From the NCBI GenBank assembly GCA_963824705.1, contig CAWGQE010000002.1:62001-126000 (forward strand): a DNA stretch of 64,000 bases, given 5' to 3'. The position numbers and the translations under genes are program-made. Numbering within the stretch: the first letter of the stretch is position 1; the number at the start of each line of letters is the position of its first letter. The notes below the pieces were generated by a model. The model worked only from the letters and a program-made list of their open reading frames with translations, was not told where the DNA came from and did no database searches. The DNA comes from VRUE01 sp963824705 (lineage in GTDB: Bacteria; Actinomycetota; Thermoleophilia; Solirubrobacterales; 70-9). Positions 20,041 to 28,984 of this stretch are shown here, one piece after another.

Positions 20041-21293
20041 GGGCCGAACTCCCCGGCGGCGCTGGCACCGGACTGGTTGGACGATTCGGTCGGTGGAGGG
20101 GACGACGGTACCGGAGGCACTTCGTATTCGATCGCGCCCGCTTCACTCGTTTCCGACGCCGGCGAGGGCTGTTCGGGTTCAGGCTCCGGTTCGGCTTGCG
20201 GCGCAGGTTGCGGCTGCTGCTCAGGCGCCGGCGCGGGTTCGTAGACAACGGGAGGCGCCGTCACCTCCTCGACTGCCCGCTGGGACACCCGCTCGATCTT
20301 TGCCTGGGTGGCGTGTTGCGGCTCTATCCCGAGTGGCGCCGGCGCCACCCCGGTCGCAACGCAGGCGGCGGCGCCGCCCACCGTGCCGGCGCAGATCGCC
20401 AGCGCTTTTGCGAGGGCGGCCATTCCGGCGCCCCGGGTTCCACCGGCGGCGGCAATCTGGGATACGCCGGTTTCGCGCGAGCCCCCACCGCCGGGGAGGC
20501 GCGAGTGCAGTCCGACGAGGAACTCCTGCGCCCGTTCCAGCAGAGATCGCGAGACGGGCAGGGCGGGGGCGAGGGCGGCGACGGCCGCGGGGGTTGCCCG
20601 GTAGGCGCGCATGGTCGTGCGGCAGGCTGCGCAGGCCCGCAGGTGCTCACGCACGATGGCCCCGTCCCCGTCGCTCGCTTCCCCGTCGGCGTAGGCCGAC
20701 AGCAGCGGCGCCAGCTCGGCACAGCGGCCGCCACTCTCGCTTCGCGCCAGCGCGTGCCGGAAGCGCTCCCGTCCCTCAGCCAGAGTTCGATTCACTTTCG
20801 TGTGACTGAATCCAGTGATCTCGCCGATCTCGGCATACGAGTAACCGGCCGCGAGGAGGGTCAGCGAACGCAGCTCTGCCGGCTTCAGCGCCTGCAGCGC
20901 CTCGCGGCTGCGGGCGACCTGCTCGCCTCGCTCGAGGCACTCTCCTGGGCCGGCGGTGCTTGAGGCGATCCGCGCGATCGGATCGTCATCTCGGTCGTCG
21001 CCCACGCCCAGCATCCGCTCGCGATAGCGACGAATCGCCAGAGCCTCGTGCTTGACCACCGTCTTCATCCAGCGAATCAGTTCGCGTGGCCGATCGCTGG
21101 GTGCTTTGACGAGGAGGATCTCCAGCGCCCGCTGGTAGGCGTCCTCGGCGTCGTCCTCGCAGAGCGAGAAGCGACGCGCGGTCCGCCTCAGCTCAGCATC
21201 CTCGCGAGCGACGAGTTCGACGGCGGCGCGCTTGCGCCCAGCTGTTGCGATTCCCCCCTGCACCGGTTCAGCTCCCTCGTCCGAACATTCCAC
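20037..21293 (-). CDS. ECF-like sigma factor fused to zinc-finger anti-sigma-like domain and a membrane segment
   Basis: The 418-residue protein combines an ECF sigma factor with features normally found in its anti-sigma partner. Region 2 spans about residues 25-95 (ARRFSLCEDDAEDAYQRALEILL). Region 4 spans about 125-180 with an HTH (AAGYSYAEIGEITGFSHTKVNRTL). A zf-HC2 motif follows, with H217, C221 and C224 (HLRACAAC). A hydrophobic segment (about 290-316) and a Pro/Glu-rich tail of 100 residues complete it. It could be a membrane-held sigma factor released by proteolysis or zinc/redox change (inference). The gene overlaps the start of the secreted Ig-like protein gene, its likely target or sensor partner. 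Confidence 0.8.
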   Translation of the reverse strand: MECSDEGAEPVQGGIATAGRKRAAVELVAREDAELRRTARRFSLCEDDAEDAYQRALEILLVKAPSDRPRELIRWMKTVVKHEALAIRRYRERMLGVGDDRDDDPIARIASSTAGPGECLERGEQVARSREALQALKPAELRSLTLLAAGYSYAEIGEITGFSHTKVNRTLAEGRERFRHALARSESGGRCAELAPLLSAYADGEASDGDGAIVREHLRACAACRTTMRAYRATPAAVAALAPALPVSRSLLERAQEFLVGLHSRLPGGGGSRETGVSQIAAAGGTRGAGMAALAKALAICAGTVGGAAACVATGVAPAPLGIEPQHATQAKIERVSQRAVEEVTAPPVVYEPAPAPEQQPQPAPQAEPEPEPEQPSPASETSEAGAIEYEVPPVPSSPPPTESSNQSGASAAGEFGP

Positions 21294-21388
21294 GTAGAGC
21301 GTGGGACGGGGGCGGGTTCTCCCCCCACTTGGACGGGTGGTCGGGACAAATCCCCGCTATTTGCGAACTGTGACGTTTGTCTCGGTGG

Positions 21389-21438
21389 GGCGTGTCTGAG
21401 CTTTCGGGTCCATATGGCACCGAAAACTCAGACACGCC
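21389..21438. repeat. Hairpin upstream of the UDP-sugar gene, possible relative of family 1
   Basis: GGCGTGTCTGAG plus CTTTCGGG pairs with ACCGAAAACTCAGACACGCC over 20 bp with two mismatches, leaving a 10-nt loop. The inner TTTCGG/CCGAAAA recalls the TTTTTCGG stem of family 1. It ends 31 bp before the ATG of the next gene. On the transcript it would form a strong leader hairpin. Confidence 0.55.
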
Positions 21439-21469
21439 TTCGCGGGGGGCACCTGTAGCATCCGCCGCG

Positions 21470-22416
<947 letters not shown>

Positions 22417-22417
<1 letters not shown>

Positions 22418-24045
22418 TGGCCGAGCCCAAGGAGGGCCAGCGCACGATCGCTCCGCTGGTCGGCCCCGACGACGAGCGGATCTTCACCGACTCGGGGATC
22501 GAGATCGACCGCCTCTACGACGAGGACGATGTCGCTCCGGGACTCGAGGAACGGCTCGGCGAGCCCGGCGAGCCGCCCTTCACCCGCGGCATCCACGCGG
22601 GGATGTACCGCGACCGGCTCTGGACGATGCGCCAGTACGCCGGCTTCGCCTCCCCCGAGGACACCAATGAGCGCTATCGCTACCTGATCGAGCATGGCTC
22701 GACGGGCCTCTCGATGGCCTTCGACCTGCCCACGCAGCTCGGCCGCGACTCCGACGACCCGCTCTGCCACGGCGAGGTCGGCCGCACCGGGGTCCCGATC
22801 GACACGATCGAGGACATGCGGATCTGCTTCGACCAGATCCCGCTGGACGGTGTCTCGACCTCGATGACGATCAACGCCCCGGCGGGCATCCTGCTGCTGC
22901 TCTACGAGCTGGTCGGCGAGGAGCAGGGGGTTCCCAGCAAGAAGCTGCGCGGCACGGTCCAGAACGACGTGCTGAAGGAGTACATGGCGCGCGGCAACTA
23001 CATCTACCCGCCGGAGCCGACGATGCGCCTGACCACCGACATCTTCGAGTACTGCCGCGAGAACGTGCCGAAATGGAACACGATCTCGATCTCCGGCTAC
23101 CACATCCGCGAGAAGGGCTGCTCGGCCGTGCAGGAGGTCGCCTTCACGCTCTCCAACGCGATCGCCTATGTCGAAGCGGCGCTCGAGCGCGGCCTCAAGA
23201 TCGACGAGTTCGCGACCCGCCTCGCCTTCTTCTTCAACTGCCACAACAACGTCTTCCAGGAGGTCGCCAAGTTCCGCGCCGCGCGGCGGATGTGGGCGAA
23301 GATCGTCGCGGAGCGGTTCGGGGCCCAGGACCCGAACTCGATGAAGATCCGCTTCCACACCCAGACCGGCGGCGTCACGCTGCAGGCCCAGCAGCCCGAG
23401 GTCAACATCATCCGCGTCGCCCTGCAGGGCTTCGCGGCGGTCAGCGGCGGCACCCAGTCGTTGCACACCAACGGCTTCGACGAGGCGCTGGCGCTGCCAA
23501 CCGAGCGCTCCGCGCGGATCGCCCTGCGCACCCAGCAGGTGCTCGCCCACGAGTCCGGCGTCGCCGACACCGTCGATCCCTTCGCCGGTTCCTACTTCGT
23601 CGAGTCGCTGACCGACGAGATCGAAGCGCGCGCCTGGGAGCTGATCGGCAAGGTCGAGGAGATGGGCGGCTCGGTCGAAGCGCTGGACTTCATGCAGAAG
23701 GAGATCGAGGAGTCGGCGCACTCCTACCACGAGCGCTACAAGTCGGGCCAGGACGTGATCGTGGGCGTCAACAAATACGTCACCGACCAGGTCGACGACG
23801 TCGACATCCTCCGCGTCGATCCCGAGTCCGAGCAGCGCCAGTTGGCGCGCCTGGCGGCCTTCAAGGAGAACCGCGACCAGGCCGCGGTCGGTGAGAAGTT
23901 GGACGAGCTCCGCGCCGTCGCCCGCGGCGAGGGCAACCTGATGCACCCGATCCGCGCCGCGCTCGCCGCCGACGCTTCGATCGGCGAGGTCTGCGGCGCG
24001 ATGCGAGACGTCTTCGGCGAATACAAGGGCGGCGCCTTCTTCTAG
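22417..24045 (+). CDS. Acyl-CoA mutase large subunit (methylmalonyl-CoA mutase family, without B12 domain)
   Basis: The 542-residue product matches the TIM-barrel substrate subunit of B12-dependent acyl-CoA mutases: RDRLWTMRQYAGF near 67, AFDLPTQLGRDSD near 103, YIYPPEPTMR near 200, SISGYHIREKG, and FFFNCHNN. The cobalamin-binding DxHxxG domain is absent, so a separate small subunit must be encoded elsewhere. At the position of the methylmalonyl-CoA mutase specificity tyrosine (RGPYPTMY) it reads RGIHAGMY, so the substrate could be another branched acyl-CoA. It is translationally coupled to the upstream UDP-sugar gene, an odd partnership. An acyl-CoA carboxylase beta gene lies 1.2 kb downstream. 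Confidence 0.85.
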
Positions 24046-24054
24046 ACACGAATG

Positions 24055-24093
24055 ATGGACGCTTGTGCCCCGATAGGGGCTACAACCGTCCAT
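24055..24093. repeat. Hairpin after the mutase gene
   Basis: ATGGACG-TTGT pairs with ACAACCGTCCAT (one mismatch) around an inner GCCCC-GATA-GGGGC stem, nine bases after the mutase stop. No T-run follows. It may act as a transcript-end hairpin or attenuator. Confidence 0.5.
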
Positions 24094-24135
24094 GCGTGGG
24101 AAGGAACCCGGTCGCCGCGGTTGAAGCGGCCTCCA

Positions 24136-24345
24136 ATGATCGAGGTCGCCAGGACGCTGATGAAGTCCGAGCCGGAGTTGGCCGAGCTACTTGCGGAGGT
24201 TGACGGTGTTGAGGTGACGATGGCCGAGAAGGGCTTCGGCACGCGGGTCAAGATCCGCGCCGACGAGCGGACCGGTCTCGAAGAGGCCGACCTGGAGCGC
24301 TTCCTCGATCGCCTCGCAAAGCCGCAGAAACAGCCGTTCGCATAA
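24136..24345 (+). CDS. Small conserved-looking protein of unknown function
   Basis: The 69-residue product (from ATG 24136) is acidic and helical, beginning MIEVARTLMKSEPELAELL and ending AKPQKQPFA. The frame extends to 24052 through the hairpin, but the later ATG gives a cleaner protein. I do not recognise a family. It could be a small accessory factor of the mutase operon, or unrelated. It precedes a TTG-started surface-protein gene by 20 bp. Confidence 0.5.
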   Translation: MIEVARTLMKSEPELAELLAEVDGVEVTMAEKGFGTRVKIRADERTGLEEADLERFLDRLAKPQKQPFA

Positions 24346-24364
24346 CCACAAGGAGAAGACCGAC

Positions 24365-25123
24365 TTGAAGCAGCTGAGCAAGCACCTGACCTTCGCCAAC
24401 GCGATCTCCTGCATCGCTCTCTTCGTGGCGCTCAGCGGCGCCGCCTACGCGGCGACGACGACGCTGGGCAAGAAGTCGGTCAAGACCCAGAACCTCGCCA
24501 ACGGCTCGGTGACCACCCTCAAACTGAAGGGCGGCTCGGTGACCAACCTGAAGCTGCGCAACGGCGCCGTGACCGGCCCGAAGATCGGCCCGGGGGCAGT
24601 CGGTGCGGGCGCGATCGCCAAGGGCGCGATCCGCTCCGAACAGCTCGGCGGTGGCGTGGTGACCGAAGGCAAGCTGAAGAACGGCGCGGTCACGGCCAGC
24701 AAGATCGCCAACGGTGCCGTCGGGACCGAAAAGCTCGCCAACAATGCCGTCAACTCCGGCAAGTTGGCCGGCAACGCGGTCACCGCCGGCAAGATCGCCA
24801 ACGGCGCGGTGGGCAGCGCCAGCTTGGCCCCCACTTTCCTTGCGCAGCTGGTCAAGAACGTGACCTACGTGGGCAAAGCGAGCGGTGCCGTGAGCGAAAC
24901 CAGCCCCCAGTCCGTCACGGCCGAATGTCCTGCCGGCAAGCAGGCGATCGGCGGCGGCGCGAAGATCATTCCCGGGACTGCCAAAGAAGCGGCAATCGTC
25001 GAATCCGTGCCGTTCGTCGCCACGGGCGACAAACGAACTGGCTGGACGGCCGCCGCGGCAAAACCGGAATCGGAAGCCAAAACCTTCGCTGTCGAAGCGG
25101 TCGCCATCTGCGCCGAATTCTGA
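24365..25123 (+). CDS. Secreted repeat protein with 'NGAVTxxKI'-type repeats
   Basis: The 252-residue product starts at TTG with AGGAGA nine bases upstream. The N-terminus is a signal-like segment (FANAISCIALFVALSGAAYAA). Residues 30-160 consist of near-tandem pieces of 5-10 residues such as NGSVTTLKLKGGSV, NGAVTGPKIGPGAV and NGAVTASKIANGAV, which probably build a beta-solenoid or stalk. The C-terminal 90 residues form a compact domain with a cysteine pair (TAECPAGKQAIGGG and AVAICAEF). Two paralogs lie at 54561 and 60171. Function is unknown; the location is likely the cell surface. Confidence 0.75.
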   Translation: MKQLSKHLTFANAISCIALFVALSGAAYAATTTLGKKSVKTQNLANGSVTTLKLKGGSVTNLKLRNGAVTGPKIGPGAVGAGAIAKGAIRSEQLGGGVVTEGKLKNGAVTASKIANGAVGTEKLANNAVNSGKLAGNAVTAGKIANGAVGSASLAPTFLAQLVKNVTYVGKASGAVSETSPQSVTAECPAGKQAIGGGAKIIPGTAKEAAIVESVPFVATGDKRTGWTAAAAKPESEAKTFAVEAVAICAEF

Positions 25124-25129
25124 GTTGGC

Positions 25130-25178
25130 AGCGCGGTCGTCTTTCCTGCCGGTAGGCGGGACAAAAGACGACCGCGCT
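25130..25178 (+). terminator. Long hairpin terminator after the repeat-protein gene
   Basis: The 15-bp perfect arms AGCGCGGTCGTCTTT and AAAGACGACCGCGCT enclose CCTGCC-GGTA-GGCGGG. It begins seven bases after the TGA and ends 20 bp before the carboxylase start. Because the arms carry T and A runs at their inner ends, it may also be a palindromic repeat rather than a plain terminator. Confidence 0.55.
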
Positions 25179-25198
25179 CAATAGACTCCCGCGCCGCG

Positions 25199-26767
25199 AT
25201 GCGCGAGAGGAATCCGGTCACCCACGAGGAGAAGCTCTCCTACCTGCGCGAGCTGCGCGAGGAAGCGGTCCATTCCGCCTCCGAGGAGGCGGTGGAGAAG
25301 CAGCACGCGAAGGGCAAGATGACCGCACGGGAGCGGATCGAGAAGCTGCTCGATCCCGGTTCCTTCGAGGAGCTCGACACCTTCGTCCGCCACCGCACCT
25401 ACGACTTCGAGATGCAGAAACGGCGTCCCTGGGGCGACGCCGTCGTCACCGGCCACGGCACCATAGAAGGGAGAACTGTTTTTGTCTTCTCTCAGGACTT
25501 CACCGTGTTCGGAGGCAGCCTCGGCGAGGTGATGGCCGAGAAGATGTGCAAGGTGATGGACCTCGCCGCTCAGGTCGGCGCGCCGGTGGTCGGCATCAAC
25601 GATTCTGGCGGCGCCCGCATCCAGGAGGGGGTCGTCTCGCTCGGCGCCTACGGCGACGTCTTCGTACGCAACGTCAAGTGCTCGGGGGTGATCCCGCAGA
25701 TCAGCGTGATCATGGGTCCCTGCGCCGGCGGCGCCGTCTACTCGCCGGCGATGACCGACTTCATCTTCATGGTCAAAGAGACCTCGCACATGTTCATCAC
25801 CGGCCCGGAAGTGATCAAGACGGTGACCGGCGAGGAAGTCGAGTTCGAGGAGCTGGGCGGGGCGATGAGCCACAACTCGAAGTCGGGTGTCGCCCACTTC
25901 GCCGCCGAGGACGAGGAGAGCTGCCTCGAGGACGTGCGCTACCTGCTCGGCTTCCTGCCCTCCAACAACCTCGAGGCGCCGCCCCGCTTCGCCCCCTCCG
26001 ACGACCCCGAGCGCGAAGACGAGGATCTCGAAACGATCGTCCCCGACGATCCCTCCAAGCCCTACGACATGCGCGAGGTGATCTCCCGCGTCGTCGACGA
26101 CGGCGAATTCTTCGAGGTCCACGAGCACTTCGCCAAGAACATCGTCTGTGGCTTCTCACGGCTCGACGGCTTCCCGATCGGCATCGTCGGCAACCAGCCG
26201 GCCTTCCTCGCCGGGGTGCTCGACATCGAGGCTTCCGAGAAGGCGGCCCGCTTCGTCCGCACCTGCGACGCCTACAACGTCCCGATCGTGACCTTCACCG
26301 ACGTGCCCGGCTTCCTGCCCGGCACCGACCAGGAGTGGAACGGGATCATCCGCCACGGCGCCAAGCTGCTCTACGCCTTCACCGAGGCGACCGTGCCGAA
26401 GCTCACCGTCGTCACCCGCAAGGCCTACGGCGGCGCCTACGACGTGATGAACTCGAAGCACATGCTGGCTGACTACAACGTCGCCTGGCCGACCGCCGAG
26501 GTCGCGGTGATGGGCCCGGAGGGCGCCGTCAACATCATCTACCGCAAAGACATCGCCTCCTCGCCTACCCCCGACGAGCGTCGCCAGAAGCTGATCGACG
26601 ATTACAAAGCCCACTTCGCCAACCCCTACTCGGCGGCCGAGCGCGGCTACATCGACGACGTGATCGAGCCGCGGCAGACCCGCCCCAAGCTGGTCAAGGC
26701 GCTGCGCATGCTGCAGTCCAAGCGGGTCGAGCAACCGAAGCGCAAGCACGGCAACATTCCGCTCTAG
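25199..26767 (+). CDS. pccB: Acyl-CoA (propionyl-CoA type) carboxylase beta subunit
   Basis: The 522-residue carboxyltransferase shows the expected two crotonase-like halves. The N half carries KMTARERIEKLLDPGSF, VFSQDFTVFGGSLGE and the oxyanion-hole loop GINDSGGARIQEGV. The C half carries GIVGNQPAFLAGVLDIEAS, TFTDVPGFLPGTDQE and RKAYGGAYDVMNSK. It transfers carboxyl from biotin to propionyl- or acetyl-CoA. The biotinylated alpha subunit is not in this window. With the mutase upstream this suggests a propionyl-CoA/methylmalonyl-CoA theme, and the neighbouring TetR genes may regulate it. Confidence 0.9.
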   Translation: MRERNPVTHEEKLSYLRELREEAVHSASEEAVEKQHAKGKMTARERIEKLLDPGSFEELDTFVRHRTYDFEMQKRRPWGDAVVTGHGTIEGRTVFVFSQDFTVFGGSLGEVMAEKMCKVMDLAAQVGAPVVGINDSGGARIQEGVVSLGAYGDVFVRNVKCSGVIPQISVIMGPCAGGAVYSPAMTDFIFMVKETSHMFITGPEVIKTVTGEEVEFEELGGAMSHNSKSGVAHFAAEDEESCLEDVRYLLGFLPSNNLEAPPRFAPSDDPEREDEDLETIVPDDPSKPYDMREVISRVVDDGEFFEVHEHFAKNIVCGFSRLDGFPIGIVGNQPAFLAGVLDIEASEKAARFVRTCDAYNVPIVTFTDVPGFLPGTDQEWNGIIRHGAKLLYAFTEATVPKLTVVTRKAYGGAYDVMNSKHMLADYNVAWPTAEVAVMGPEGAVNIIYRKDIASSPTPDERRQKLIDDYKAHFANPYSAAERGYIDDVIEPRQTRPKLVKALRMLQSKRVEQPKRKHGNIPL

Positions 26768-26778
26768 CGCGGAAGGGC

Positions 26779-27480
26779 CTACCGCTCGGGCGATCCCTGT
26801 GCGGCCGCTTCCCGGCGGGCCCGCCATGTGGCCAGCGGAGCGGCGGTCATCTCTTCCCAGGCGGCGCTCTCGCCGAGGAACTGCATGACGACGAAGTGGA
26901 GCAGGCCCGGCAGCATCTCCGGCGCCCGGGCCGCGTCGCCGTCGAGCAATTTAGCCGCCAAAAGCGTGTCGATCGCCCCTACAATGAAGTCGGACGTAAT
27001 AGGAGGTGGAGCTTGGCGAGAGGGGATCTCGCGGCGCGCGCCGTCAAGTGCGTGGGAGAGGCGCTCCATCAGATCGCGCCGTTGGGCGAGCGATCGCTCG
27101 CCCGCCGCGTGCACCTCGACCACCAGCGCCTTGGCGATCGCCGGCTGGTTGGCGCAGAACTCGAGCAGCTCGGCCAGCGCCGCGCGCAGGCCCTCGCGCC
27201 AGGAAGGCTGGCGCTTGGCGGCACCGATCATGCGCCGGTAGACCCACTCGCCGGCGTCGTCGTAGGCCTGCGCGAAGCAGTCCTCGCGATCGATGAAGTG
27301 CTTGTAGAAGGTCGCGCGGCTGGTCTGCGCACGTTCGATCACATGCCGGACGGCGACCTGCTCGAAGCCCAGCTCCCCGCTGACGACGAGCATCGCGGTC
27401 AGGATCCGCTCCCGGGGGGGCCGGCGCCCGCGCTTGCCCGGGAAGGCGATAACCGAGCCGCTGTTGATGTCCGAAAACAT
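26779..27480 (-). CDS. TetR family transcriptional regulator (1)
   Basis: This 233-residue regulator has its HTH at about residues 40-62 (FEQVAVRHVIERAQTSRATFYKHF), preceded by a basic, proline-containing arm (FPGKRGRRPPRERI). The C-terminal domain resembles acyl-CoA- or drug-binding TetR proteins but the ligand is unknown. It is convergent with pccB (11 bp between stops) and divergent from the second TetR gene, sharing an AT-rich promoter with palindromes. Confidence 0.87.
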   Translation of the reverse strand: MFSDINSGSVIAFPGKRGRRPPRERILTAMLVVSGELGFEQVAVRHVIERAQTSRATFYKHFIDREDCFAQAYDDAGEWVYRRMIGAAKRQPSWREGLRAALAELLEFCANQPAIAKALVVEVHAAGERSLAQRRDLMERLSHALDGARREIPSRQAPPPITSDFIVGAIDTLLAAKLLDGDAARAPEMLPGLLHFVVMQFLGESAAWEEMTAAPLATWRARREAAAQGSPER

Positions 27481-27490
27481 AAGCCTTTTG

Positions 27491-27550
27491 TCTAGGTATA
27501 GCAGCTTTTAGAAACGAGGATGCCTAGAACGCCATGTTTTCTGTAGAAAA
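27491..27550. promoter_or_regulatory. Shared AT-rich promoter/operator region between divergent TetR genes
   Basis: This is one of the few AT-rich stretches in the window. It contains TTTTCT-GT-AGAAAA (27537-27550, perfect dyad). It also holds a wider pair, TCTAGGTAT (27491-27499) and ATGCCTAGA (27520-27528), complementary with one mismatch. These are the obvious candidate operators for the flanking regulators. Confidence 0.45.
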
Positions 27551-27570
27551 GGAAAGTAGACATCAGATAT

Positions 27571-28278
27571 ATGTTTTGGTACCGTCTTGGAATGGCCGAC
27601 TCGCGGTCGCTCTCGGAACGCCTCTCGAAACTGCCCCCGGGGAGACACCTGATCCCGCGCGATTTCGTCTCCCAGAACCAGCGCGAGCGAATGCTGCTCG
27701 CGACCGCCGAGCTGGTCGCCGAGCGCGGGTATCAGAAGACGACGATCGAGCTGATCGCGAAAACGGCGAAGGTGGCTCTGGTCACCTTCTACGAGCACTT
27801 CGCCAACAAGGAAGAGTGCTTTCTGGCGGCTTTCGACGAGAGCATCGGCGCCGCCGCCGAAGTCTTTGCCGAGCTGGTCGACACCGAGCAGTCCTGGATC
27901 GACCAGGTCTCGACCGGCCTCGAGGTCTTCCTCGAGATGGTCGTGGCCGAGGAAGCGCGGGCCAAGCTCTGCATCGTCGAGAGTCAGGCCGCGGGTGGAG
28001 CGGCACTGGCCCGCTACCAGTCGATGCTGGAGAGCGTCGCGCCGAAGCTGCGCGAGGGGCGCGATCACAACCCGCGGGCGAGCCGGCTGCCGGAGGGGCT
28101 CGAGGTCGCGATCGTCGGCGGTCTGATGTGGCTGGTGCACCAGCGGCTCATCGCCGGCCAGGTCGACGATTTGAAAGGCCTTCTGCCGGAGATGCTGCAG
28201 GTGACCTTGACGCCGTACGTCGGGGAGGTCGAGGCAGCACGCGCCGCGGAGGCGGCCCAGGCCCGGGCGGCGGCGTAG
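27571..28278 (+). CDS. TetR family transcriptional regulator (2)
   Basis: The product has 235 residues from ATG 27571, or 228 from ATG 27592 (MADSRSL), and the shorter form is equally possible. The HTH lies near residues 50-72 (TIELIAKTAKVALVTFYEHF). The LPPGRH.IPRDFV.QNQRERM lead-in is nearly repeated in regulator 4 (28985), so these two are duplicates. Unlike regulator 4, the recognition helix reads ALVTFYEHF rather than SRRTFYEHF. The next regulator begins five bases after its stop, so the genes are probably one transcript. Confidence 0.87.
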   Translation: MFWYRLGMADSRSLSERLSKLPPGRHLIPRDFVSQNQRERMLLATAELVAERGYQKTTIELIAKTAKVALVTFYEHFANKEECFLAAFDESIGAAAEVFAELVDTEQSWIDQVSTGLEVFLEMVVAEEARAKLCIVESQAAGGAALARYQSMLESVAPKLREGRDHNPRASRLPEGLEVAIVGGLMWLVHQRLIAGQVDDLKGLLPEMLQVTLTPYVGEVEAARAAEAAQARAAA

Positions 28279-28282
28279 TGGC

Positions 28283-28945
28283 TTGCTGGAGAGGCGAAGC
28301 GAAGGCGGGGAGCAGGGCCAGGACGATGTGAGCGGTCCGCGCAGAGGACGCGATCCAGCGCGCGAGAGGATCGCCGCCGCGATGGTGGAGATGGTTGCCG
28401 ACCACGGCCTCGCGGCGGTAGACATAAAGGCGGTCTGCGCGCGAGCCGAGGTCAGCCGCGCTCACTTCGATCGTTGCTTCGCCGACCTGGAGGACTGCTT
28501 CCTCGCCCTCCACGACGAGGCAATGGAGGACCTCTGTGCGCGGGTGGACGCCGCCTGCAACGGACGCGAGGCCTGGCACGATCGAATATGGGCGGCGGGG
28601 ATGGCGGCGATGCGCTACCTGCAGGAGGACTCCGCTCGGGCCTGCTTCCTCGTCGTCTCCGTCAACGGTGTCGGGGGTGGTGCCCAGTCGCGCCGCGACC
28701 GGATCGTGCGGCGGATCGCCGACTTCCTCGACGGCGGCCGCGGTGAGGTCGAGGGGCGGCCGATGTCCCGTTGCACGGCCGAAATCGCCGCCGGCGCGGT
28801 CTACGGCACGATCCTCAGCAAAGTCGAATCGGGCTCGATCGAGCGCGGCGAAGAGTTCCTCCCCGAGCTGATCTATCTGGCAACGATGCCGTACCTGGGC
28901 GCACGCGCCGCCGAGGACGAGCTGCTGGTCCAGCCGCTCCGCTAG
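28283..28945 (+). CDS. TetR family transcriptional regulator (3)
   Basis: The 220-residue frame starts at TTG 28283; a GTG at 28328 just before SGPRRGRDPARERI is an equally good start. The HTH is near residues 50-70 (VDIKAVCARAEVSRAHFDRCF), with HFDRCF in place of the usual TFYxHF. The ligand-binding domain is divergent from those of its neighbours. It lies inside the run of co-directional TetR genes. Confidence 0.8.
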   Translation: MLERRSEGGEQGQDDVSGPRRGRDPARERIAAAMVEMVADHGLAAVDIKAVCARAEVSRAHFDRCFADLEDCFLALHDEAMEDLCARVDAACNGREAWHDRIWAAGMAAMRYLQEDSARACFLVVSVNGVGGGAQSRRDRIVRRIADFLDGGRGEVEGRPMSRCTAEIAAGAVYGTILSKVESGSIERGEEFLPELIYLATMPYLGARAAEDELLVQPLR

Positions 28946-28984
28946 GCACGCCGCGGCCGCCCGTCTCTGGGGTATCGTCGGCCT

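Noticed and set aside
24365..25123. Pentapeptide-repeat (Mfp/Qnr-type) protein
   Set aside because: The repeat period and the AxLxx pattern of pentapeptide proteins do not fit; the repeats are NGAVT..KI-like with variable length.
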